The notes: generated by a model not told the origin, from the letters alone. 64,000 nucleotides of DNA from Aromatoleum aromaticum EbN1 (GCF_000025965.1 NC_006513.1:1612001-1676000); one strand, 5' to 3'; positions 1 to 13,289 are shown, numbered from the stretch's first letter. A program made the numbers and translations.

Positions 1-589
1 CCTCGGCGTACTCGAGCGCCTCGACGTGGTCGTAGATCTGCACCGAGACGACGCGCGTCTTCTCCGGGATGTTGCCGCCGATCATCAGCACGACGCCGAA
101 CTCGCCGACCGTGTGCGCAAAGCCGAGGATCGTCGCGGTGACGAAGCCGGGCCGCGCGAGCGGCAGCACGACGCTGAAGAAGGTATCGATCGCGCCGGCG
201 CGCAACGTCGCCGCGACTTCGAGGGGACGCTCGCCGATTGCCTCGAACGCGTTCTGCAGCGGCTGCACGACGAACGGCAGCGAATAGAACACCGAGCCGA
301 CGACGAGCCCGGCAAACGTGAACGGCAGCAGGCCGAGCCCGAGCGCCTGCGTGAGCTGTCCGACCGGTCCATGCGGCCCGAGCGCGACCAGCAGATAGAA
401 ACCGATCACCGTCGGCGGCAGCACCAGCGGCAACGCGACGACTGCGCCGACGACGCCTTTCCAGCGCGAACCGGTGCGCGCGAGCCACCATGCAATCGGC
501 GTGCCGACGACGAGCAGCACTGCGGTCGTCACTGCGGCGAGTTCCAGCGTCAGGCGGATCGCGGCGAGGCCAGCGGCGTCGATCGCCAT
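1..589 (-). CDS. modB: Molybdate ABC transporter permease ModB (3' part missing at window edge)
   Basis: Inner-membrane channel subunit of the molybdate importer, working with ModA in the periplasm and a ModC ATPase that would lie beyond the window. About 196 residues are visible. They show several hydrophobic membrane segments and, near residue 150, the permease EAA-type loop ([20 protein letters not shown]) that contacts the ATPase. The ATG directly follows the modA stop (TGA then ATG with no spacer), so the two are translationally coupled. The gene runs off the left edge, so its C-terminus and any downstream modC are not seen. Confidence 0.9.
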   Translation of the reverse strand, partial: MAIDAAGLAAIRLTLELAAVTTAVLLVVGTPIAWWLARTGSRWKGVVGAVVALPLVLPPTVIGFYLLVALGPHGPVGQLTQALGLGLLPFTFAGLVVGSVFYSLPFVVQPLQNAFEAIGERPLEVAATLRAGAIDTFFSVVLPLARPGFVTATILGFAHTVGEFGVVLMIGGNIPEKTRVVSVQIYDHVEALEYAE

Positions 590-3218
<2,629 letters not shown>

Positions 3219-3222
<4 letters not shown>

Positions 3223-6200
3223 CGCACGGATTCCGGGGCGGGGACGCCGCCGATCAGGCGGTCGAGACTCGCGAGGGTCGCGGCGTCCGGACGGTGGAAA
3301 TACACGCCGGCCGGATGCTCGCCGAGCCGCCAGCCGGGCCGCACGCCGCGCACGAAAAGATACAGCGCGCCGCCGAAATGGCGCTCGAAGTCGTAGCCCG
3401 GCAGCGTGCGCCCAAGATGGCGGTGCAGCGCGACAGCGTAAAGCAGATGCTGGAGATGGTAGCCGTGCGCCCGCATCGCCTCTTCGAGGCGCGCCGGCGC
3501 ATAGTCTTCAGGCGTGAAACCGAGGTGGTTCGATTTCCAGTCGAGGACGTAGAAGCGCCCGTCATGCTCGAAGACGAGGTCGATGAAGCCTTTCAGGTAG
3601 CCCGCGAGCGCGCCGAACGCGAGCCGCGGCACATGATAGCCCGCGCGTGCGAGCCAGTCGTTCAGCGCTTCGGCGGACAGCCGCGGCGCCGGCAGGTGGA
3701 AACCGAGTTCGACGAGCTTGCGGCGGCAGTCGAGGCGGCCGAGCACGATGCCGCCGGGCAGCGGCGTCGCGAGCACGTCCTCGACGAGGCGCTCCAGCAT
3801 GCGCGCCAGCGGCGCGCCGCCCGGTGCGCGCTGCGGGTGTTCAGTGAGTGCCGCGGCGATGGCCGGCGTGCGGCTCGCTGACGCGGGGAAATCGAGCCGT
3901 TCGAACACCGCGTGGATGCAGTCGCCGGCCGTGGGGCCGCGCGGGAAGAACAGGATGTCGTCGTCGCCGGGCGCTGCGGCCGGCGCGATCGATGTCGCGC
4001 CGTCGATCGGCGCCACCAGCAGGGCGCGGGCGTCGTGGTCCTGCGCCGCCGCCTCATGGCCTGCGCCGTGGCTCAGCGCGCTGAAACTGCCGATCCGCCA
4101 CGCCGACGGCAGGCGGACCGGCGGCGGCAGCACATGCAGCGCGTCCGCGGCAGGTTCGGCACTCGCGAGCCGCGCACTGCCGCCCGCCGGCAGGTTGACG
4201 ATCGCCAGATCGGGTTCGGCGCGCTCGAGCAGCCGCGCCCATGCCGCCTCGATGTCGTCCGTCGTCAGCTTGTGCCGGAGCCATTCCGCGTGGCTTGTGC
4301 CGGCGCCGGCGACGAGCCAGTTCAGCAGGCTGCGCGTGCTCTCGGTCGGCGAAGCGGTCTTGCCGTTCTTCTTCAGGTAACAGCCGGCGACAAGATAGCA
4401 GCGGTACACCGCGCGCGTCATCGCAACATAGATAAGCCGCAGGAACTCGGCGTCGCGCTCGCGGCGCATCACCGCCTTGACGTCGTCGTCGTCGCGCGCT
4501 GACGGACGGAAGTCGAGCAGCAGCCCGCCATCGGCGTCGTGATAGACGCAGCCTTCGCCGTCGTCGCCGCGGCCGGGAAAGCCGTCCCACAGGAAAGGGC
4601 AGAACACGACGCCGTATTCGAGCCCTTTCGAGCGATGGATCGTCACGATCTGCACGAGGTTGCGGTCGGATTCGAGCCGCACCTGCGTCGCCTCGCTCGC
4701 GCCCGCTTCGCGTCGCCGGGTCGCGAACCAGCGCAGCAGCGCATCCGGCGACGGGTGGTCGGCAGCGGCCTCATGCAGGCATTCGGCCAGATGCAGCAGG
4801 TTCGTCAGCCGCCGCTCGCCATCGTCGCGCGCGAGCAGCCGCGCGTTGATGCCCTCCTGCACGATCCAGCGCCGCAGCATCACGCCGAGACCGCGCGCGA
4901 GCCACACTTCGCGCAGTTCGGTGAAACGGGCGATCACGCGCAGCAGCTCGGCTTCATCAGCCGCGAGGGCGTCGAGCGCGGCAGCGTCGAAGCCCATCGG
5001 CGCGGTCGCGAGCGCGGCCGACAGCAGCGGCAGGTGCGCCGGCTCGGCGATCGCGACCAGCACGCGTTCGAGCTCCTCGGCGTCCGGGCTGTGGAAAACG
5101 CTCTGTTGCGACAGCTCGACGCTGCCGACGCCGAGCGCGGCGAGCGCTTCGCGCATCCGCGCGCCCTGGCTGTGGCTCTTGACCAGCACTGCGATGTCGC
5201 CCGGGGCGAGCGCACGGGGGCCGATCGTGATATGCCCCGCTGCACCTTCGCCGACGAGGCGGACGATCTCCGCCGCAGTCGCTGCTGCCGCCCGCGCGAC
5301 GACCGCGGCGCGCAGCGGCAGCACGCCGTCAGCATCCGGCGCAATCCACCACACGCGCAGCGACGCCGGATCGGCCGCGGCCGACGAGTCGACGAACCGC
5401 TGGCGCGGTTTCGCGCCTTCGCTGACCGTCTCGTACGCGAGCCCGTCGAGCACGAACGCTGCGGGGTTCGCCGTGAACAGCGCGTTGCAGGCGTCGATCA
5501 GGCCGCCGACCGAACGCTGGTTATGGCTCAGCGTGTAGCGCGTGTCGGCTTCGCTGCGGGCGTGCAGGTACGTGTGCAGGTCAGCGTTGCGGAAGCTGTA
5601 GATCGCCTGTTTCGGATCGCCGACGAGGAACAGTCCGCCGTGCCGTCCGCCGGTGGCGTAGATGCTGCGGAAAATCTCGAACTGCAGCGGATCGGTGTCC
5701 TGGAATTCGTCGATCAGCGCGACCGGGTAGCGCTGGTGCAGCGCCGCCGCGAGCCACGGGTTGTCGGCGCCGGCGAGCGCTTCATGGACGTTGAACAGGA
5801 TGTCGTCGAACGCGATGCGGCGCCGCTCGCGCTTGGTTTCACGCAAGCGCGTCGAGCCCGTTTCGAGAAAACGCCGTAGCAGCGCGAGGCGCGCGGCGTC
5901 GAGCGCGGCGATGACTTCGTCACGCAGCGCGAGTACGCGCGCCGCGGCGTCGAAGAAAGGGTGCTGCGGCGCGCTGCAGTGCTTTTTCACGCATTCATTG
6001 AGACGCATCGCCGAAAACAGCGCGAACTTGCCGCCCTGCACGTCGAGCGGTGCAAGCGGGTCGCCGCCGGCGAGCCAACTCGTCCAGCTCTTCGCCGCCA
6101 GCGCGACGCTGTCAGCCTTGTAGCTCGTCGCGCTCAGGCCAGGCAGGCCCGCGAGCAGCGCGTCACGGGCGTCGCGCCCGTTGCCGTGCCACAGCGCGCA

Positions 6201-6908
6201 CGCGTCGGCGAACGCCGCCTGGACGGCAGCGAGGTCTGGTTTCACTTCGCCGCCGGCGTCGGGCCAGCGTTTTTGCGCGAGCGGGCGGGCGAGATAGCGG
6301 CCGAGCAGCGTGGCCCAGCGCTCCGGGCTGTCGCCGCGCGCGATCAGCAGTTCACCGAGTTCGGCCGCGCAGGCGTCGCTGGCGATTTCGCGGCGCCAGA
6401 AGTCGCGCGCCGCCTCCAGGCGCAGTTCGAGGTCGTCTTCGGTGAGTTCGAGTGCGAACGGCAGCGCGGCGGCGAACGGCGTGTCGGCCAGCGCGCGCTG
6501 GCAGTAGCCGTGGATCGTGAAAATCGCCGCTTCGTCGAACGTCTGCAGCGCCAGGTCGAGCCGCTCGCGGATCTGCGCGCGTGCGATCGCCTGCGATTCG
6601 AGTGCGGCGACGAGTTGCGCGACGAACGGGTCGCCGTCGGCGGCGGTGCCGTCGAGATACGCGAGCGTGCCGGCGATGCGCTCGCGCACGCGGCTTTTCA
6701 GTTCGGCGGTCGCGGCGCGCGTGAACGTCACGACGAGGATCGCATCGACCGCCAGCTCGCGCTCGACGAGCAGGCGCAGGAACAGGCCGCAGATGTTCCA
6801 CGTCTTGCCAGTGCCGGCCGACGCTTCGATCAGGCGGATGCCGTCGAGCGGGCAGCCGAAAACGTCGAGCTCGTCGGCAGCGCCAGGGCCAGGTGCGGGC
6901 GTCGTCAT
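3219..6908 (-). CDS. recB: RecBCD exonuclease V subunit beta (RecB helicase-nuclease)
   Basis: 3'-5' helicase and the only nuclease of RecBCD, which loads RecA after Chi recognition. The product has 1229 residues. Walker A (AGTGKT) is at residues 31-36, the UvrD-type motif LIDEFQDTDP lies near residue 399, SYSFRN-like and IVTIHRSKGLEY helicase motifs follow, and the C-terminal nuclease motif with VLDWKSNHLG is near residue 1120. The frame is open 51 codons upstream into recC, but the ATG at 6908 sits one base after the recC stop and gives the usual N-terminus. Confidence 0.96.
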
Positions 6909-6909
6909 G

Positions 6910-9900
6910 TCACAGCCTCGGGTCGTCGAGATGCGCGACGAGCGGCTGCAGCACTGTCGCGGCGTGGTCGTAGAACGCGTCGTCGAGCGGGTCCGGCAGC
7001 CCGCGGAACGCGAGCCGGATCGCCGCGTCGCGGCATTCGCCAAACTCGGGCCGGCCGCCACCGCGCCATTTCTGCTCCGCCTTGTAGCGGCTGCAGTCGT
7101 TGACGACCCACGCCCACGCCGATTTCGGAAAGAACGGCAGCGGCCGCATCAGGCCTTCGCGGTACAGCGCGACGAGCGCGGCGAGCTGTCCGCGTGCGTC
7201 GTCGCAGTGCCGCAGGCGATAGACGCCGTCGCGCGAATGCCATTCGGTGCACAGCTCCGCAGCCTCGGGCGCGGCCGCGCACAGCGCGAGATGCGCGATC
7301 CAGCCGGCGACATAGTCGTTCGCGCGCGCCTCGTCGTAGCGGTGGCGCACGAGCCCGGCCGGGCGCACATCGCCGAACGCGGCGTCGAGCGTCCAGCGTT
7401 CGCCGCGGATGTCGAAGTCGAAGTGGGCCTGCAGCGGCGGCAGCGGGTCGGGCGCGAGCGCCGCGCGCAGGCCGTCAGTATAGGCCCGGAGGACGTCGAG
7501 TTCGCGCTCGAGCAGGCGCTCGCCGAGCGGCCCGGCGGGGAATTCGCCACCGGCAGGCGCGAGCTCGCGCACGGCTGCGGGGGCGCGTCCGGCGAGCAGC
7601 GCCGGCAGCAGCCGTTCGGCGAGCGCCTGGCGCTCGCGCCACACCGGCAGGAACGCTTCGTCGTCGATGAGCTCCTCGTCGCCTTCGGGCACCGTCACGC
7701 CGAGCCGTTCGCGCAGCAGGAAGCGGGCCGGATTGCGGAAGAAACGAATCAGCCGGTCGAGCCCGACCGTTCGCCATTCGTCGGCCGGCAGCGGCAGCGG
7801 TGCGGCGAAAAACGGCGCTTCGCCGGACAGCCCCGATTCGCAGCCGTCGTCCTCGTCGCGCTCGTCGTCACGAGAGACGGCGCGCGCAGCGGGCAGCCCG
7901 CGCGCCGCTGCCTGCAGGCGCGCGCGCAGCGCATCGCAGTATTCGGCGTTGAAGCTCGCGAGCCGCGGGTCGCGCTGCGAGTCGGCGAGAAAATAGTTGC
8001 GCGAGAACGCCTGCAGCGGATGGACGACCGTCAGCCGGCGACGCGCCGCAGCGAGCGACGCCGCGTCGAGCGGATCGGCGGCGCACGCGCGCGCGGCGTA
8101 GTCGAGCAGCTCGTCCACCAGCACCGAAGGCGGCTTTTCGCTGTTGTCGCGCACGCTGCGGCCCGAGTACGACAGATGCACGCAGTCGCGCGCGGCAAGC
8201 AGCAGGTCGAGGAACAGGTTGCGCTCGTCGTCGCGGCGCTGGCGGTCGCCGCGCGCGCCGTGCTTCGCCATCAAGTCGAACTCGACGGCCCGCTCGGCGC
8301 CGGGGAACGCGCCGTCGTCGAGGCCGATCGCGCACACGACGCGGTACGGCAGGCTGCGCAGGCTCGTCATCGCCGAGAACGTCACCGCGCCGCAGGGCAC
8401 GCCGCCGCGCGCCGGATCGTCGAGCAGCGCGGCGAGCGCGTCATGCACGAGCGCGAGCGGCACCGGGCTGCGCAGCCCCCCCGCCGTCATGTTCGCGTGC
8501 AGTTCGGCGCTCGCCGCGAGCACCGCGCGCCGGTCGTCGGCCCACTCGACATCGGGCGGGACCAGGCGGTCGAGCAGTTCGACGAGCAGCTTGCGCCAGC
8601 CGTCGGCGTCGAGAGGGCGGCGCGTGGCCGCTTCGAGCCACTGCAGCGTCTCGGCGTAGCGCCACAAGCGCCCCAATGCGAGCGCGTCGCCGCCTTCGGG
8701 ATTGCCGGCGCCAAGGCGCCCGCCGAACAGCACGGGGCCACTGCCATCGCCGTCCTCGCCGGGGCATGCGCTTCCATCGCCGAGCGCATACGCGAGAAAC
8801 AGCCGGTGCAGGCCTTCGACGAGGCTGTGACGGTCGACGCTTGGCAGGTCGAGCCGGCGGCGATGTGCGCCGTCGAGCCCCCAGCGCACGCCGGCTGCAC
8901 GCAGCCATTCATGCACCTGCTCGAGATCCGCGCCGTCGAGGCCGAAACGGCGCGCGACCGGCGGCTGCTGCAGCAGGTCGAACACGCGGCTCGCCGGGAA
9001 ACGGCTCGCCGCGAGCGCGAGCGCCGCGTCGAGCACGCGCGCGACCGGGTTGACGCGCGTCTGGCCGAGGCCGGTGATCGTCCAGGGAATGCGGCGCAAC
9101 GTCGGCGCGGTGCCGAATACCGCTTCGATCAGCGGTGCCGCAGCGTCGAGATCGGGCGTGACGACGAGGATGTCGTCGGGCCGCGGCGCGTCCGGCGCGG
9201 CAAACAGCGCGAGCAGCCGGTCGTGCAGCACTTCGAGTTCGCGCGTAATTGAATGGCACACGTGCACTTCGACGCTGCGGTCGTCGTCGGCGAGCGCGAT
9301 GCTGCCCGGCGCAGGGTCGACGAGGTCGAGCACCGCGTCGTGCAGTTGCGCCAGCAGGCTCGCGCCGCCGGTCGGGACGAACAGGCTGTCCTCGATCTCC
9401 GGCGCGCCTTCGCCTTCGAACAGCAGGTCGATGTGCGCCTGCGTCTGCCGCCCCCACGCGGCGAGCAGCCGGTTGCCGGATTCGAAATAGAGATCCTGCT
9501 GCTGGCCGGCGAGCCAGGCGAGGCGTCGCGGCTCGACGATCTCGAACCAGTATTCGCGGCACGGATTGAGCACGTACAGGCGCACGTCGACCCGTTGCGA
9601 CAGTTCACGCAGCACGTCGCGGTACAGCGGCGGCATCGCCGGCAGGCAGAACACGTGCACCGACTCCGGCAGGAAGCCGGGCAACGCATCGCCGGCTGCG
9701 GCGATGACACGGAAAAAAGTTTCCGCCGGGTGCTCGCTGCGCGTCCCCAGTTCCGCCGTCAGCCGGCGCCACAGCCCGGCTTGCCAAGCTTCATCGGCGC
9801 GCGCGTCGTCCGGCAGGCCGGCGACTGTCCTCCCCGCGGACCATTCGGCGAGCCAGCGCGGGCGGTACGTGAGGTAGTGATCGAAGGCGCGCGCGACGCG

Positions 9901-10284
9901 TTCGGCGAGTTCGAAGCGCATCGTCGTGTCGGCTGTCCCGAGGTAACGCGAGAGCCGCGGGTGCGCGCCGGTCCAGGCAGCATCCTGGAACTGCTCGAAA
10001 ATCCGCCACACGAGCAGCGCCGGCGCGAACGGGGACTGTTCGCCGACCGGGACGACCTTGTCGATCTGGCTCCACAGCCATTGCGCGAGGTACGAAAAGC
10101 GCAGGTTCGCCGCGACGCCTTCGCGTCGCGCCACCGCGAGCTCGACACTGCGGCGCAGCGCCGCACTCGGCACGACGATCTCGCGCCCGCCGAACGGACC
10201 CGGCTGCTCGACCGCGAGGCGCGCGAGCAGCGTTTCGAGGAGCACTTCGTAGCGGTTCGAGAAGGCGAGCGAGAGCATCGGCAC
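6910..10284 (-). CDS. recC: RecBCD exonuclease V subunit gamma (RecC)
   Basis: Chi-scanning subunit of RecBCD. The 1124-residue product starts MPMLSLAFSNRYEVLLETL, a typical RecC N-terminus, and keeps family segments such as ELAERVARAFDHYLTYRP and ILVVTPDLDAAAPLIEAVF. RecC has a helicase-like fold that has lost ATPase motifs, and no Walker A is evident here. It is the first gene of the recCBD-modAB series. A second Met (10278) is an equally possible start. Confidence is high because all three subunit genes are adjacent. Confidence 0.95.
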   Translation of the reverse strand: MPMLSLAFSNRYEVLLETLLARLAVEQPGPFGGREIVVPSAALRRSVELAVARREGVAANLRFSYLAQWLWSQIDKVVPVGEQSPFAPALLVWRIFEQFQDAAWTGAHPRLSRYLGTADTTMRFELAERVARAFDHYLTYRPRWLAEWSAGRTVAGLPDDARADEAWQAGLWRRLTAELGTRSEHPAETFFRVIAAAGDALPGFLPESVHVFCLPAMPPLYRDVLRELSQRVDVRLYVLNPCREYWFEIVEPRRLAWLAGQQQDLYFESGNRLLAAWGRQTQAHIDLLFEGEGAPEIEDSLFVPTGGASLLAQLHDAVLDLVDPAPGSIALADDDRSVEVHVCHSITRELEVLHDRLLALFAAPDAPRPDDILVVTPDLDAAAPLIEAVFGTAPTLRRIPWTITGLGQTRVNPVARVLDAALALAASRFPASRVFDLLQQPPVARRFGLDGADLEQVHEWLRAAGVRWGLDGAHRRRLDLPSVDRHSLVEGLHRLFLAYALGDGSACPGEDGDGSGPVLFGGRLGAGNPEGGDALALGRLWRYAETLQWLEAATRRPLDADGWRKLLVELLDRLVPPDVEWADDRRAVLAASAELHANMTAGGLRSPVPLALVHDALAALLDDPARGGVPCGAVTFSAMTSLRSLPYRVVCAIGLDDGAFPGAERAVEFDLMAKHGARGDRQRRDDERNLFLDLLLAARDCVHLSYSGRSVRDNSEKPPSVLVDELLDYAARACAADPLDAASLAAARRRLTVVHPLQAFSRNYFLADSQRDPRLASFNAEYCDALRARLQAAARGLPAARAVSRDDERDEDDGCESGLSGEAPFFAAPLPLPADEWRTVGLDRLIRFFRNPARFLLRERLGVTVPEGDEELIDDEAFLPVWRERQALAERLLPALLAGRAPAAVRELAPAGGEFPAGPLGERLLERELDVLRAYTDGLRAALAPDPLPPLQAHFDFDIRGERWTLDAAFGDVRPAGLVRHRYDEARANDYVAGWIAHLALCAAAPEAAELCTEWHSRDGVYRLRHCDDARGQLAALVALYREGLMRPLPFFPKSAWAWVVNDCSRYKAEQKWRGGGRPEFGECRDAAIRLAFRGLPDPLDDAFYDHAATVLQPLVAHLDDPRL

Positions 10285-10427
10285 GGGGCATGGCGGATCA
10301 GGGCGTCATGTTACCCGCTCCGCGCAGCTGCGGCGTCGCGCCGGCCTGCGGAGCGCGTACGGCGCAAGCAGGCAACCCGAGCTTCGGTCGCCGGGTTGCG
10401 TGACCTCCGCCCGGTCGGAAGCCCGGC

Positions 10428-10739
10428 TCAATCCGCCGGCAGGCCTGTCTGGCGCAGCTGCGCGCGCAAGCGTTCGACTTCATCGACGAGATCGGCGACG
10501 ATCGCGGCGAGTTCGGGGTCGGCGTCGAAAGCACGTTCCAAGTCGCGCACGCGCCGCGCACGACGCAGGTCGCGACTCGTGAAGCGCGGCGCCGGCGTGA
10601 CGACGACGCAGGTCAGCACGCCTGCCGCGACGCGCTCGAGCACCCACTGCGTGTCGACGCCGCACGCGTGCGCGAGCTCGTCGAGCGTCAGCGCCGCTTC
10701 GTCGAGCAGCAGGCCGGTGAAGACGTCCTGTCGGCTCAT
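10428..10739 (-). CDS. cbpM: Chaperone modulator CbpM, MerR-like
   Basis: Small protein of 103 residues that in known systems binds the J domain of CbpA and inhibits its co-chaperone activity. The N-terminal half has the MerR-like helix pattern (LTLDELAHACGVDTQWVLERV) and the rest is an Arg-rich helical segment with a heptad-like tail. It lies 3 bases after cbpA in the same orientation, the usual cbpA-cbpM order, which is the main support for the assignment. Confidence 0.88.
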   Translation of the reverse strand: MSRQDVFTGLLLDEAALTLDELAHACGVDTQWVLERVAAGVLTCVVVTPAPRFTSRDLRRARRVRDLERAFDADPELAAIVADLVDEVERLRAQLRQTGLPAD

Positions 10740-10742
10740 CGC

Positions 10743-11678
10743 TCAGCCTCCCAGACCCTGGCGCGGGTTGAACGCGAGCTCCTGCGCCATCGTTTCGTAC
10801 AGTCGCCGCGCCGCGTCGGTGTCGGCGGGCGGCAGCACGACTTCGAGCACGAGGTAGAGGTCGCCCGGCTCCGCGGCCGGGATGCCGCGCCCTTTCAGCC
10901 GCAGCTTGCGTCCGGTCTGCGAGCCGGGCGGCACCCTGACCGACACCGTGCCTGCCGGCGTCGGCACGTCGATCGACGCGCCGAGCGCCGCTTCCCATGG
11001 CGCGACGGGCACTGTCTCGTGGACGTCGCGGCCGTCGACGCGATAGCGCCGATGCGGCCGGAAATGCACTTCGAGGTACAGGTCACCGGCCGTGCCGCCT
11101 CCCGTGCCCGGCATGCCCTGGCCGGCGAGCCGGATATGCTGGCCGTCGCGCACGCCTTTCGGAATCCGGACTTTCAGCACGCGCTCGTGCATCGACACGT
11201 GGCCCTGCGGGTCGAGCTGCGGCGCGCGCAGCGTGACCTCGCGCGTCGCGCCGTGGAACGCGTCATCCAGATCGATGACGATCTTCGCGTGGTGGTCCTC
11301 GCCGCGCGCACGAAAATGCGCCCCCCGCTGCCCATGCCCCATGCCGCCGAACAGGTCCGAGAAGAAATCGCTGAAGTCTCCCCCGTCGCCGCCGGGCCCA
11401 CGGCGCGTGAATTCGAAACCGGCATCCCAGTTCGGCGGCGGACGGAAATCCTGTCCGGCATGAAAGCCGCGCCCGAGCTGGTCGTATGCCGCACGCCGCT
11501 CGGGGTCCGAGAGCACCGCATTGGCCTCGTTGATCTCCTTCATGCGCTGCTCGGCGTCGGCCACCTTGCTGACGTCCGGGTGATATTTGCGCGCGAGCTT
11601 GCGATACGCGCGGCGGATCTCGTCGGCCGACGCGCCGCGCTCGACGCCGAGCACCTGGTAGTAGTCCCTGAATTCCAT
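10743..11678 (-). CDS. cbpA: Curved-DNA-binding protein CbpA (DnaJ-class co-chaperone)
   Basis: Hsp40 co-chaperone that stimulates DnaK and also binds curved DNA. The 311-residue protein has an N-terminal J domain (residues about 5-70) with the HPD motif in RKLARKYHPDVSK, a Gly/Phe-rich linker with GFEFTRRGPGGDGGDFSDFF, and two C-terminal substrate-binding domains. The zinc-finger cysteines of DnaJ are absent, which separates CbpA from DnaJ. It is divergent from three Hsp20 genes and forms a stress operon with cbpM. Confidence 0.93.
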   Translation of the reverse strand: MEFRDYYQVLGVERGASADEIRRAYRKLARKYHPDVSKVADAEQRMKEINEANAVLSDPERRAAYDQLGRGFHAGQDFRPPPNWDAGFEFTRRGPGGDGGDFSDFFSDLFGGMGHGQRGAHFRARGEDHHAKIVIDLDDAFHGATREVTLRAPQLDPQGHVSMHERVLKVRIPKGVRDGQHIRLAGQGMPGTGGGTAGDLYLEVHFRPHRRYRVDGRDVHETVPVAPWEAALGASIDVPTPAGTVSVRVPPGSQTGRKLRLKGRGIPAAEPGDLYLVLEVVLPPADTDAARRLYETMAQELAFNPRQGLGG

Positions 11679-11731
11679 CCGTCCGCGCCTCCCGATCGTG
11701 CCGCCGTGCCGGGTCCGGCACTGGTTCCGAT

Positions 11732-11800
11732 TTCAAGATAGAGGCGGCGGCCCCGCTTGAAAAGGGGGCTTGAAGTCCGCCGCTCGCGACATCATATTGA
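11732..11800. promoter_or_regulatory. Possible heat-shock (sigma32-like) promoter region between divergent chaperone operons
   Basis: CTTGAA, the sigma32 -35 core, occurs three times: on plus at 11756-11761 and 11769-11774, and on minus at 11737-11732. Downstream of 11774 is CGACAT (11787-11792), a partial -10 match with a slightly short 12-base spacing. The position between cbpA and the Hsp20 genes fits heat control, but the -10 elements are weak, so the call is tentative. Confidence 0.35.
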
Positions 11801-11886
11801 ATTTGCAGGGCGCCGCTGCGAATGCAGGCGCCGTGCCGGACGACGAAGTCCGTGCATGTTGAACCTGGATCGACAAGGAGGTTGTC

Positions 11887-12339
11887 ATGTATGAATCCCT
11901 TCTGAGCTTTCCCGGCAGCCTGTTCGCCGATTTCGAGCGGCTGCAGCGCGAGCTGCAGCAGTCGCTCGGAGCGGTCGGCCAGCCGAGCAGCATCCGCGCC
12001 GTCGCGAGCGGCACGTTTCCCTCGATCAACGTCGGCAGCACACCCGGCTCGGTCGAAATCTACGCGTTCGCGCCCGGCATCGACCCATCGAAGCTCGACG
12101 TGCAGATCGACCGCGGCGTGCTGACGCTGTCGGGCGAACGCGAAAGCGCGCTGCCGACAGGCGAGGAGCGGCTCGCCCTCTATGCGTCCGAGCGCTTCGC
12201 CGGGCGTTTCCGGCGCACGGTGAGTCTGCCGGAGGACGTCGACCCCGAGCGCGTGACCGCGAACTACCGCGACGGCGTGCTGCATATCTCCGTCTCGCGG
12301 CACGAATCGGCGCAGCCGAAACGGATCGAGATCAAGTGA
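11887..12339 (+). CDS. Small heat shock protein Hsp20, copy 1
   Basis: ATP-independent holdase that binds unfolding proteins. The 150-residue product has an alpha-crystallin domain at about residues 45-140 with the family motif around residues 125-137 (YRDGVLHISVSRHE, matching G-V-L). A perfect Shine-Dalgarno (AAGGAGG) lies 5 bases before the ATG. It is the first of three tandem Hsp20 genes, each with its own strong ribosome site. The N-terminal arm (residues 1-40) is moderately long with the phenylalanines usual for oligomerisation. Confidence 0.94.
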   Translation: MYESLLSFPGSLFADFERLQRELQQSLGAVGQPSSIRAVASGTFPSINVGSTPGSVEIYAFAPGIDPSKLDVQIDRGVLTLSGERESALPTGEERLALYASERFAGRFRRTVSLPEDVDPERVTANYRDGVLHISVSRHESAQPKRIEIK

Positions 12340-12364
12340 GTCACTGACCACGGAGGACATTGCG

Positions 12365-12742
12365 ATGAACGACAAGCAGGAAGTCACAAAAGTCGAACCC
12401 AAGAACGATACCCCGGCGCTGCTGCCGCGGGTCGACGTGTTCGAGGACGGCACCGGCATCACGTTGCTCGCCGACCTGCCCGGTGTGCCGAAGGACAAGC
12501 TCGCGTTGCGCGTCGAAGGCGACACGCTGCAGGTGGAAGGCGAGATCACGCCCGAGACGCCGGGGAACATGGAGGCCATCTACGCCGAGCTGCGCTTGCC
12601 GCGCTATCTGCGCGCCTTCACGTTGAGCTCCGAACTCGACACCGAGAAGATCGAGGCGCAGTTCAAGGACGGCGTGCTCAGGCTGCGCATTCCGAAACAT
12701 GCGCACGCGCAGCCGCGCAAAATCGAAGTGAAAGTCGCCTGA
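12365..12742 (+). CDS. Small heat shock protein Hsp20, copy 2 (short)
   Basis: Second tandem holdase, 125 residues. After a short hydrophilic N-terminal arm (residues 1-20, Lys/Glu-rich) the alpha-crystallin domain begins at LPRVDVFEDGTGITLLADLPG and ends with the G-V-L motif FKDGVLRLRIPKHA. The C-terminus ends QPRKIEVKVA, similar to the other copies. The clipped N-terminal arm suggests it may form smaller oligomers or co-assemble with its neighbours (inference). Shine-Dalgarno GGAGG precedes the ATG; 25 bases separate it from copy 1. Confidence 0.93.
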   Translation: MNDKQEVTKVEPKNDTPALLPRVDVFEDGTGITLLADLPGVPKDKLALRVEGDTLQVEGEITPETPGNMEAIYAELRLPRYLRAFTLSSELDTEKIEAQFKDGVLRLRIPKHAHAQPRKIEVKVA

Positions 12743-12782
12743 CGGTCGTGAGACGGCGTTCGCGAAGAACCGGAGGTACGCA

Positions 12783-13289
12783 ATGAACAGGATGACTGAG
12801 CTGAAACACGGTCTCGAAGAGGCCTGGCATTCGGTCGCCGAGGGGTGGCGGCAGCTGCGTGACCGGGCCACCGGCGCGCTGACCCACTTCAGCCCGGGGA
12901 AGTCGCCGTCGGTCCGCGATACGGGCACGTCCGAAGGGGGACAGTTTCCGGCAGCGACATGGGCGTTGCTCGCCGGCGACGTCCTGGAGGACGACGACAA
13001 GGTCGTCGTGCGCCTCGAAGCCCCGGGGCTCGAGAAAGAGGACTTCGACCTCGAAGTCCGCAGCGACGTGCTGATCGTGCGCGGCGAAAAGCGCTACGAC
13101 CGCGAAACGACGCAAGGGCGTTATCGCGTGCGGCAATGCGCGTACGGCAGCTTCCATCGCGCGATCCCGCTGCCGGTGCCGGTCGAAGCGGACAAGGCGG
13201 CAGCGAGCTACCGCAACGGCGTGCTGCGGATCGAGCTGCCCAAATCCGAACACGCGCGGGCGCGGCGCATCGAGATCCGCAGCGCGTGA
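12783..13289 (+). CDS. Small heat shock protein Hsp20, copy 3 (long N-terminal arm)
   Basis: Third tandem holdase, 168 residues. It has a longer N-terminal arm of about 60 residues (MTELKHGLEEAWHSVAEGW then RQLRDRATGALTHF) before the alpha-crystallin domain, which ends with YRNGVLRIELPKSEHARARR. CGGAGG lies 6 bases upstream of the ATG. The three copies differ mainly in the arm, pointing to functional divergence rather than recent duplication. Confidence 0.93.
   Translation: MNRMTELKHGLEEAWHSVAEGWRQLRDRATGALTHFSPGKSPSVRDTGTSEGGQFPAATWALLAGDVLEDDDKVVVRLEAPGLEKEDFDLEVRSDVLIVRGEKRYDRETTQGRYRVRQCAYGSFHRAIPLPVPVEADKAAASYRNGVLRIELPKSEHARARRIEIRSA

Noticed and set aside
6517-9252. A 911-codon open frame on the plus strand
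   Set aside because: It lies antisense to recC and recB and has Arg/Ala-rich, repeat-poor translation with no family motif; it is a shadow of the high-GC coding strand.
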